Shown: piece by piece, positions 1 through 8,823 of the stretch | Layout of the letters: each line of letters begins with the position of its first letter | Position numbering within the stretch: the stretch's first letter is position 1 | The notes under the pieces: model-generated | Told to the model about the DNA's origin: nothing | The model's database searches: none | The model's input: only the letters and a program-made list of their open reading frames with translations | Position numbers and translations under genes: made by a program | Source of the DNA: Glebionis coronaria | Taxonomy: Eukaryota; Streptophyta; Magnoliopsida; Asterales; Asteraceae | Reading direction: 5' to 3' | Length of the DNA stretch: 64,000 nucleotides | Assembly (NCBI GenBank): GCA_025667525.1 | Contig: CM046879.1 | Location: 392,483,039 to 392,547,038, forward strand

Positions 1-140
1 CGATGGTGTGATCCTAATCTCACGCGTCCATGGGCTGATCCCAGGGAAGATCCTTTTACCCTCCGCATACGGAATTACTCCGAGGATACAAAGCGTCGCA
101 TGCCGGCGTACTTCAAGACTTATGATGGGCCCCCCGACCC
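1..140 (+). pseudogene. Tat gag fragment
   Basis: Frame 1 is open and reads a short piece ending in YFKTYDGPPDP, matching the conserved start of the Tat gag capsid region (family pattern KTYDGxxDPEDH). The frame ends abruptly at about 140, where an RNase H reading begins in another frame. The rest of gag, protease and reverse transcriptase are therefore missing from this copy. Recognition rests on one motif. Confidence 0.6.
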
Positions 141-397
141 AAGGAGGAGCTCATCATGTATCTGTCGGCCACACATGGAGCAATAAGTGTGGTACTCATG
201 ACTGATAGGGACACAGTCTAAACTCCGGTCTACTTCATAAGTAGAACACTGCAAGGGCCGGAGTTGAATTGTTCTTCTATGGAGAAACTGGTTTTGGCAT
301 TAGTGTTTGCCACAAAACGGTTACGCCGGTACTTTCAGGCTCACCCAATTGTGGTTATTACTGATCAACCAATAAAACAAGTTATCTCCAGACCAGA
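141..397 (+). pseudogene. Tat RNase H fragment (5' part)
   Basis: The frame starting at 141 reads the RNase H that follows reverse transcriptase in Ty3/gypsy pol: YLSATHGAIS, then YFISRTLQGPELN, the EKLVLALVFATKRLRRYF helix and VITDQPI. These are hallmark segments of Tat elements. A TAA stop interrupts it at 219-221. It is cut at 397 by the Tekay insertion and resumes at 11784 (VAGRLQKW). The reverse transcriptase upstream is deleted. Confidence 0.85.
393..397. repeat. Target site duplication (ccaga) of the Tekay element, left copy
   Basis: ccaga immediately precedes the TG of the left LTR and recurs at 11779-11783 immediately after the CA of the right LTR. Removing the insert and one copy restores the Tat RNase H reading. 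Confidence 0.95.
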
Positions 398-840
398 TGT
401 AACACCCCATTTTGGAAATGGAAATATCACAGTAATTATGGCGTGTCATCAAAGCATACAAGGTAAAATGTCTAAACATTACTTGACCATATAAAGGAAA
501 ATACCGGAATCAAACATCGGTAGTCCAAAAGTAAAGCTCATCACACACAAACATAGTATAGTAAAGGAGAAGGACTAAACAATGTCCAAAGCATAAGTAT
601 CATAAAGAAAGGAAATGCATAATGTAAAGAAGGCTAGACAGCTTCCAGTCCATATGCACGTACTCTTAGTGTCTACGAGCGTCCCTGAGTACCTGCCGTT
701 TTGGGAACATAGAAAAGGAAAACGGCTGAGCAATACGCTCAGTGCACGGATGTACAATAAAGAATGAATAGAATAAGCATATAACATAATAACAGCGGAA
801 GAAAACTAAGTCCCGAGTAACCTGGTTAAGTCTTAATAAA

Positions 841-1153
841 ACTGGTTTATAGTTTGAAAGTCTTAGGTTTATCTTATAAAAAATGTTTGTCATATTTTAC
901 CATTAGCCAATATAGGTCATGAAAATCCACCGTGCATGAATAATTGGAGGGGTGACCTCATCATGCAAATTAGAGGGACTGCCTCTAATTTAATATACTG
1001 GTTTTTATAGTTTGAAAGTCTTATGTTTATCTTATAAAACTGTTTGTCATATTTTACCATTAGCCAATATAGGTCATGAAAATCCATCGTGCATGAATAA
1101 TTGGAGGGGTGACCTCATCATGCAAATTAGAGGAGCTGCCGCTAATTTAATAT
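841..1153. repeat. Tandem duplication, about 156-bp unit, two copies
   Basis: Units 841-996 and 997-1153 both begin actggttt and contain the shared segment gaataattggaggggtgacc. The other LTR has a single copy near 9264-9424, so the duplication arose in or after the last transposition. Confidence 0.9.
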
Positions 1154-1795
1154 ACTGGTTTTATGGGTAGGAGGGATCAGCTCCTTGTGAAGGATGCAAG
1201 GCACACACCACATTCACCATGTAATCCTGAATAAAACGTGTAACTAGGATGCACCCATACGCCCACATGATAAATATAAATAAATGGCCAAAAGCTGAAG
1301 GGACGCCACGAGCAATCACTCCGCCGTGGTGAAGTCATAACATCAATGCCTCTAATGTTATGGTTATGGTACCTCCATAACTAGGTGAAACTGGTCATGC
1401 ATGTATATGGCTATAGGTAATCATATTTAAACATAAGCAATCAAACTCATACTTATACTACCGGAAAACAGTTGGCTGCATACGGGGAATCCTAATAAGG
1501 AAAGAATGTCCATACTGAAAGGACGGGAATCCGTACCTTATGTCCAGTGAACGAGAACGACGAACTGCGAGAATCCTACTTCTGAAACACTAGTGCTACA
1601 TAAATACGTACATGAAATAAGTATCTGCTGACAAAATACATAGCTGGTTTTATGTCATGTCTTAGCTTATTTTATATGTTCTTACTATGTTTTACTGTTT
1701 AAAGCCTTAAACTGTGTTAAATCTTATATTCTGTTCATTCTGATTAAGTATTTCTGGCATTTCATGTGTTATTATACTTACTGTGTAATAATAAG

Positions 1796-2125
1796 TAACT
1801 TTCCAAAAATAGCAGGTTTCCTAAAATAGAAAGTTTCCAAAAATAGAAAGTTACCAAAAATAGAAAGTTTCCAAAAATAGAAAGTTTCCAAAAATAGATA
1901 GTCTCCAAAAATAGATTTACTGCTTAAAATAGATAAGTTTCTAAAAAAGAAAGTTTCCATAAATAGATTAGCTGCCTTAATTAAATAAGTTTCCATAAAT
2001 AGATTAGCTGCCTTAAATAAATAAGTTTCTAAAAATAGCTGGTTTCCATAAATAAATTAGCTGCCTTATTTAATTAAGTTTCTAAAAATAGAAAGTTTCC
2101 ATAATTAGAAATAAGCTGGTTAAAT
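1796..2125. repeat. LTR subrepeats, degenerate 16-18 bp unit
   Basis: About 15 imperfect copies of a unit like aaagtttccaaaaatag, grading into a longer unit containing attagctgcctta. The same array is in the partner LTR (about 10070-10400), so it belongs to the family's LTR. Confidence 0.85.
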
Positions 2126-3489
2126 AAGCTAAGTAAATAAGCCTAAGTGTTTTCATGATTATTTTCTAAGTCATATGATATATTGTATAGTTTAATAATT
2201 ATTTCATGTAATTTAATTAAACTATAGGTTATAATATTTAATTAAAGTATAACATGTTTTAATTAAATATATTAAATACTTAGGTTAAAATATGTATTAT
2301 TATATATTAATAATATAACCTAAGTCATGTTAATTAATTAATTATATCCACGGTTTTTAAAATAATTAATTAATTATAAGTCTTAATAATATAAATACTT
2401 AGGTTAAAATAATTTCATGATCATTTATAACTAATTAACCTAAGTCATGTTATTAAATTAATTACATCATTATTAATTTAATTTTTAACATAAGTTCATA
2501 ACATAAAAAAAACTAACATAACCATGAACCAGATCTAAGCTTAAAAACATGAACCGGACATGAACCGACACCGTACCCCGAACCACATCGGGGTACCCCT
2601 TGCTGCCGTGGGACCCACACGCACCAACCAAGACCATAAGGTCTTGGTGGTGGTCGGCTAAGCAAACCAAAACCCCCTTGGGGTCGGTTGCAGCCTGCGG
2701 CCAAAACAAAACACCCCTTAAATCGACCCTTTGATTTAATTAATCATCAAAACATGTTAGATCTATGTTTAATTAATATGTTTTTATAAAAACATCTCAT
2801 GTTCATAATTAATACAAAGATTAAATTAAAAGAAAAGGTTTAAAAAGGTTTTACCGTATTCGTGGATCAAGGGAATGAAGAACAAATACGAACAAACAAC
2901 AAATCTCCAAGATCCAAGATCAAAGAATCACCTTGTATGGTGATGTGTAGGTGGCGGCACAAAGAGGAGGAGAAAGAGAGGGTTTTAGGTTTTTCTTGAA
3001 ATCTCCTGTAAAGTGATTTTGAGTAGTAAAAATTAATTAACCCTCCTTTTAGTAAAATTGATAATGGGCTTGGCCCATTACCCTTGTTTGGCCGCGGGTA
3101 GGGACCCCCCATGGGGTTCCCGTACCTCTTTTCGTGTCTCGTTATTTAGTCACTCGTTTGTGTTTATTTATGTTCGTGTTTTAAATATTCTCGTTACGTA
3201 AATACCATAATCTAATATATTTAATTACGCTCGTAATAAATATATATACGTAATTAATAATAGTTCGTGTTTTAATTACGTTCGTGATTTCGTGATCGCA
3301 TGTTCGTGATTAATTATTGCTAAATAATTATTACGTGATCGTTCATATAAAATACTTATCGTGTTCTAACACGTACGTAATGCGTAAACTCCTAACACGT
3401 AATCGTAATCATGCTATATTAGGAAATTTTTTAACTAGTACGTACGATCCTAAGGGTACTAGGCATGATAAAAGCATGCGGGTTTTACA

Positions 3490-3509
3490 ACTCTTCCCCC
3501 CTAAAAAGA
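3490..3509 (-). other. Polypurine tract of the Tekay element
   Basis: Read on the minus strand this is ctttttaggggggaagagt directly adjoining the 3' LTR, the position where plus-strand DNA synthesis is primed. It sets the orientation of the element. Confidence 0.85.
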
Positions 3510-3567
3510 ATAATTCGTCCCCGAATTATAGATAAAGTAAACTGGAAAAGAAGAACATACCCGAATT

Positions 3568-4665
3568 TTAAAATACGAAATGAGGGTAAGAAGCCCGGAT
3601 TGATTCCTCCGTTTCCCAAGTGGCTTCCCGCTCGGTATGATCCCTCCATAGAATTTTGACGAATGGAATCGTCTTCTTTCTCATGACTCGTTCTTGTCTG
3701 TCAAGAACTCGTTCGGGTTCTTCTATAAAAGTGAGATCTTCACGTATCTGTTCCAGTGGATACTGAACCATGTGAAGGGGATGATATTGGTACCCTCTGA
3801 GTAAGGACACATGAAACACATTGTACACATGCGAAAGCTGCAGAGGTAACGCCAATCTGTAAGATACTTCACCGACTCGTTCAATGATATCAAACGGTCT
3901 GATGAAACGAGGACTGGGCTTCCCTTTAATCCCGAAGCATCTAACACCACGTGCCGGCGAAACCTTAAGGAAGACGTGATCTCCTACGTTAAAGTGTAAA
4001 TCCCTACGATGCTTATCGGCGTAACTCTTCTGACGTGACCGTGCCTCGTGAATTTTCTGCCTAGCTACTGCGATCTTCTCATTTGTCATCTCTATGATTT
4101 CTGGTCCTTCGAGTGTTTGCTCGCCAACCTGATCCCAGCAGATTGGGGCGCGACACTTTCTGCCATACAACATCTCAAATGGAGCACACTTGTTGCTTGC
4201 GTGCCAACTGTTGTTGTATGCAAACTCCACCAAACAGATGTATTCGTCCCAATCACCCATCCATTCCAACGCACATGACCTCAACATATCCTCCAATGTC
4301 TGAATGGTTCGCTCCGACTGTCCGTCCGTTTGAGGATGAAAAGCCGTGCTAAGCTTAAGTTGTGTACCCCAAGCTTTCTGCAGACTTTTCCAAAAGCGCG
4401 AAGTGAATCGAGGATCTCTGTCTGAGACGATGCTGGATGGTGCACCGTGGAGTCTCATGATCTCTCGTCTATATGTATCTGCGAGTTTACTTACCGGATC
4501 TTCCTTACGGATCGGTAAGAAATGAGCTGATTTGGTAAGTCGATCAACGATAACCCAAATTGCATCGTGCTTCCTTTTGGTAGGCGGAAGACTGGTAACA
4601 AAATCCATTGTGATTTTGTCCCACTTCCACTGTGGAATATCTAACGGTTGAAGGAGACTGCCAGA
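3568..4665 (-). pseudogene. Tekay integrase core and chromodomain (after premature stop)
   Basis: This continues the pol frame below the TGA at 4666-4668. The catalytic D,D,E triad is present: counting from the methionine codon at 4608, D2 (MDF), D63 (VSDRDPRF) and E99 (QSER), with the family spacing of 35 residues between the last two. The end, roughly residues 296-346, is a chromodomain (EEPERVLDRQ to EATWETEE), which in chromoviruses binds modified chromatin and directs integration. The 19 codons between the stop and that methionine are open in the same frame, so a single substitution splits the polyprotein. Natural stop at 3568-3570. Confidence 0.9.
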
Positions 4666-7196
4666 TCACTGATGCTCGATCTTAACCTGCTGGCAGGTAA
4701 GACATTTGGAGACGTAAGTGGCCACATCCTGTTTCATACCACTCCACCAAAAGTACTGCTTGATGTCATGGTACATTTTTGTTGAACCAGGATGTATCGA
4801 GAATGGGGAGCTATGAGCTTCAGCTAGCAAAGCTTCCCAGAGTTCTTGGTTGTCAGGAACACAAAGTCTAGTGCCCTGCCATACGATACCATCTGCATCT
4901 ACTCTGAATTCTGTCTGCTTCTCCAAATTTTGTACTATCGCCCAGATTTCTCCGTCATCTCTCTGAGCTTCCTTGATCTTAGATAGTAACTCGGGTTCTA
5001 CTCTAAGATTCGCCCAGTAACCGTGCTGTCCACGTACCATGATCTTGATGTCTAGTCGCTCCAAGTCTCTGATGACTTCCTCTTCGATTTTAATGCCGTT
5101 GATCATTCCGGACTTCCTGCTAAGAGCATCTGCCACTACATTTGCCTTTCCGGGATGATACTGTAGATTAATATCATAATCCTTCAACAGCTCTAACCAT
5201 CTCCTCTGCCTCATGTTCAATTCACGCTGAGTGAAGATATACTTCAAACTCTTGTGGTCCGTGAAAATGTCACATGATTCTCCATATAAGTAGTGTCTCC
5301 ATATCTTCAATGCAAACACGACTGCAGCAAGTTCCAAATCGTGCGTGGGGTAATTCTCTTCATAAGGCTTAAGCTGCCGTGAAGCGTACGCGATCACTTT
5401 CCCATGTTGCATGAGAACACATCCAAGTCCCTTCCCCGATGCATCGCTGTAGATTTGAAATCCACCCGTACCAAATGGTAGAGTAAGAATAGGTGCAAAT
5501 ACTAGCTTCTGCTTCAGGTCTTCAAAGCTCTTCTCTCGATCTTCAGTCCAGACGAATTTCTCCCCTTTCCGCATCAGTTTGGTCAATGGTAGTGCTAGGC
5601 GGGAAAAGTTCTCTACGAACCTACGGTAATAGCCAGCTAAGCCTAAGAAACTGCCGACTTCCGTCGCTGATGTCGGCCTTGGCCACTTAGTAATGGCCTC
5701 AACCTTCGCTGGATCCATAGTGATTCCTTCTGCTGATACAATGTGACCTAAGAATGCCACCTTGTCTAACCAGAACTCACACTTGGAGAATTTAGCATAC
5801 AGCTGCTTCTGGCGAAGAATCTGTAATACCGTACGAAGATGGTCTTCGTGTTCCTCCTTGGATTTTGAGAAAATTAGGATGTCATCAATGAAGACAATGA
5901 CGAACTTGTCCAGAAATTCATGGAAGATTCTGTTCATTAGATCCATGAAGACTGCTGGAGCATTTGTCAGGCCAAATGGCATAACTACAAACTCGTAGTG
6001 GCCATAGCGGGTATGAAAAGCAGTCTTAGCGATGTCCTGCTCCTTGACCCGTAGCTGATGATAGCCTGACCTAAGATCGATCTTGGAGAAGTGTTTGGCC
6101 CCTTGGAGTTGGTCAAACAGATCGTCAATGCGTGGCAGTGGATACCTATTCCGAATGGTAATCTTGTTGAGCTCGCGATAGTCTATGCAAAGACGCATAC
6201 TGCCGTCCTTCTTCTTAACAAATAAGACCGGTGCGACCCATGGAGATGCGCTCGGTCGAATGAAACCTCGTTCGAGAAGTTCTTGCAGTTGATCCTTTAG
6301 CTCCTTCAGCTCTATGGGAGTCATGCGATAAGGAGCCTTGGAGATTGGTTCAGCTCCTAGAACCAGCTCGATACTGAATTCCACTTCTCGTGCAGGTGGT
6401 ATGCCCGGAAGTTCTGCTGGAAACACATCTTGGAATTCCGACACTATAGGTTGATCCTGAATCGATGGAGATTCAACATCCATGTCGTGAACCGTAGCTA
6501 GATAACCCTCGCAGCCATGTGACAATAGTGCACACGCTTGCAGGGTGGATATGACTTGTACAGACTGTCCGGGTATGAACCCGTTATGAATGTACTCTGG
6601 TGCGTTGACATCACCGAAGATAACTCGATATGAATGGCAGTCTATGGTGGCATGATACTTGGATAGCCAATCCATGCCCAAAATCATGTCGAAGTCATTC
6701 ATGTCCAACGGAAGTGCGTCGACAGGTCGAACCTTATCATCAAATTCTAGGGGAAGACTCTTGTATACATGTGTGATTAATACAGAGTCCCTCAAAGGCG
6801 TGGAAATAGTAAGCCTATTTTCTAGTGGCAAGGGAGGCATCCTAATGTTCTTAGCATAAGCAATAGAAATAACCGAGTGAGTAGCACCCGTATCGAAAAG
6901 AACACATGCAGCGCGACCATACATATACATGATTCCAGTGATGGTACCTGTAGACTTGTTGGCCTGGTCTCGAGATGTCGTGTAGACACGCCCGGCAGTA
7001 GGAGGCGGCTTGGTATCAGCATGTCTCGATGTACCCTCCATCTCGCCCTTACGGCAATCCTTCATAATGTGGCCAGGAAGACCACACTTGAAGCACGCAT
7101 CAGTATTACGGCGACATGGTCCTGGGTGCCTACGGTGGCAAGTAGAGCAAAGAGGATGAGTGTATCCTCCAGCAGGTGCTCTGGCTGGCTGAGGAC
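4666..7196 (-). pseudogene. Tekay pol: zinc knuckle, protease, reverse transcriptase, RNase H, integrase zinc finger
   Basis: An open frame from a putative splice acceptor at 7196 to a TGA at 4666. In order: a CX2CX4HX4C knuckle (CFKCGLPGH) closing gag; aspartic protease DTGATHS (58 residues after the methionine at 7065); reverse transcriptase with the YRELNKIT block, the [11 protein letters not shown] block and the catalytic FIDDIL; RNase H with SDASG and the FTDHKSL block; and the HHCC zinc finger of integrase ending at [11 protein letters not shown]. The terminal TGA stands where family members continue into the integrase core; the base change fits CGA or AGA to TGA. Otherwise the frame is clean over more than 840 codons. 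Confidence 0.92.
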
Positions 7197-7269
7197 CTGA
7201 TAAAACATTTTACATAAGACATGGTAATTGGGTACAAAGGACAAAGCGGATAATCGTAGGATTGAATAC
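7197..7269 (-). other. Putative intron 3 of Tekay gag-pol (73 nt)
   Basis: On the minus strand it begins GTATTC and ends TTATCAG. Removing it joins the exon ending ...ATCACTG (7270) to GTCCTCAG (7196) in phase 1 and makes the gag linker continuous with the zinc knuckle frame. The segment is AT-rich and does not read as gag in the required frame. Confidence 0.65.
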
Positions 7270-7334
7270 CAGTGATAGCTGGACGGCTAGGCTGCGAACC
7301 TCTTTGGTTCTGGTCTCTACCGTTTCCATGGTTC

Positions 7335-7407
7335 CTGGTAGAAGTTTGCTAAAGTGTCAGAATATGATTTATAACATAAACATAAGGAATTTCGTAAGTA
7401 TTAAGAC
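7335..7407 (-). other. Putative intron 2 of Tekay gag-pol (73 nt)
   Basis: On the minus strand it begins GTCTTAATAC and ends TTCTACCAG, with a branch-like TTCTGAC about 25 nt before the end. Removal in phase 2 links two low-complexity, Asn/Arg/Gln-rich gag linker stretches in one frame. Retained, it puts a TAA stop just after the donor. Confidence 0.65.
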
Positions 7408-7557
7408 CTGCTGTTGCTGGATTGCCCGACGTTGTTACGGTAATTGTCATTACTTCCACGCCTATCCGTAGCAGAACGGTCGTTAGTCTGACCGTTTCCC
7501 TTGGGCTGATGAGGCTGCTGCTGCGTAGCCGGCTGAGACCGGTCCCCAGTTTTCTGC

Positions 7558-7637
7558 CTGGAAGATACAGTTAAGAGATGAATAATTGACATATGGAAAG
7601 TATACGGATTGGTCACCGCTTGAATACGAAGGTTTAC
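7558..7637 (-). other. Putative intron 1 of Tekay gag-pol (80 nt)
   Basis: On the minus strand it begins GTAAACC and ends TATCTTCCAG, with a pyrimidine-rich 3' end and a CTTAAC branch-like site. Removal is in phase 2 and joins the capsid end to the Gln-rich linker (7557-7408, exactly 50 codons plus phase-preserving ends). Confidence 0.65.
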
Positions 7638-7652
7638 CTCTTGTCGGGTCTT

Positions 7653-8366
7653 TCAGCTTCCCCCGAACTCATCCTTCTCCTGTAGCATCTCCAGTTTCCG
7701 TGCTGGATCGGCCACTTGTGCTACAATATTGAACATAGCACACATCAGATTGTTTGCGACCGATGTGAGAAGAGCCCATCTGAAGTGATGTGCCTGCTCT
7801 TCAGGAGTACCTGCTGCCGCACCAAGGAACCCAGCCAAGCGAAGAAAGCGCTGCATAAACTCGTTGCTATTCTCCCCAGCTCTCTGACGGATCCTATGGT
7901 ACTCTCTCTTGAGCTTGTCCTGCTCAGCCTTGGGAAAGAACTGCTCCATCACCCTGTCCTTGAACTGAGCCCAAGTCAAACCAGCAACCCACTCATCACC
8001 ACCTTCAGATTGCATCAAAGCTAACCACCAGTTGAGTACATCGCCTTCGAACCGATAGCATGCCAACCTCGCCTTGTATGCGGGGTCACAGCCCATAGCG
8101 TTGAAAATCTTCTCGATGTAAGCCAACCAGCTTTCAGCATCGCTGGGGCTATCTGTCTTCTCAAAAGCTCGAGGGCGGAGCTTGTTGAATCTCTCCAGCC
8201 ATACTGCTAATGTCACTGGAGGAGGAGGTGGAGGTGGCTGATTGTGCTGCTGATTGTTGGCAGCTTGAACTTCAGCCCGGATGTCATTCCTCAGTTGAGG
8301 AAGCAAGGCTTGCATGGCAGCCTGAATTGCAGCATTGAGCTGCTCCTGTTCGCGTGTGAGAACCAT
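7653..8366 (-). pseudogene. Tekay gag capsid (exon 1 plus premature stop)
   Basis: The start chosen is ATG at 8366 (MVLTREQEQ), the usual start of this gag family, although the frame is open further upstream. A Pro-rich stretch precedes the capsid (VTLAVWLERFNKLRPRAFEK, then AESWLAYIEKIF and a GDVLNWWLALM block), a typical plant retrotransposon gag domain that packages element RNA. The frame runs into TGA at 7653-7655. Taking out one G of the five at 7660-7664 would let it continue to the intron 1 donor at 7637, so either an indel or slippage lies here. Upstream ...ctgtcag just before the ATG also resembles a splice acceptor. Confidence 0.85.
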
Positions 8367-8807
8367 CTGACAGTATAACATAAAACATATGATTAAACAA
8401 TTCAAAACATAAAATATAAATATATACATGAAAAAAAAATTTATACTAAAAATTTCACGAGAAAAATTTTATGCAAGAAAATTTTTGTATGAATGCATGA
8501 TGCAGTTTTATGAAAACTTTGTATGCTCGAGATTGAACGCCTCTGGTCAGTTCACCCAAAACAAAATACATATCGAGGGGACGCCTATGGGTCGTTCCCA
8601 AATCTAAAAGTTTCGATAAAACACATGCGACTAAATAGGGCCAGTCCTGTACCAACCATTACTTAGTCAAAAACCCTGTAACAATGACATGTATATGTAT
8701 GCTTTAAAAATGATGAATGCATGAAAACAACTGTTAGTTCTAGGAAGACCGTAGTGACTACCCACTAATCACAGGTCATATTTGAGAGCCTACAGGTCGA
8801 AGCCTTG
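8367..8807 (-). other. Tekay 5' leader
   Basis: About 440 bp between primer-binding site and gag ATG, AT-rich near the ATG. No protein is recognised. The pyrimidine-rich end ctgtcag next to the ATG leaves a leader intron possible but unsupported otherwise. Confidence 0.6.
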
Positions 8808-8819
8808 GCTCTGATACCA
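8808..8819 (-). other. Primer-binding site (initiator Met-tRNA)
   Basis: On the minus strand it reads TGGTATCAGAGC, the standard plant Met-tRNA primer-binding site, four bases inside the 5' LTR. Confidence 0.95.
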
Positions 8820-8823
8820 TAAT

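Larger units (their letters stand above)
398..3489 (-). repeat. Tekay 3' LTR (3092 bp)
   Basis: Starts tgtaacaccccatttt and ends gggttttaca, matching 8824-11778. Because the element is on the minus strand this is its 3' LTR. It is longer than its partner mainly because of a tandem duplication at 841-1153. Short open frames inside it have no recognisable product. Confidence 0.93.

Noticed and set aside
3317..3659. Short plus-strand frames over the LTR end and integrase tail.
   Set aside because: They cross the LTR boundary and polypurine tract of a minus-strand element; no product.
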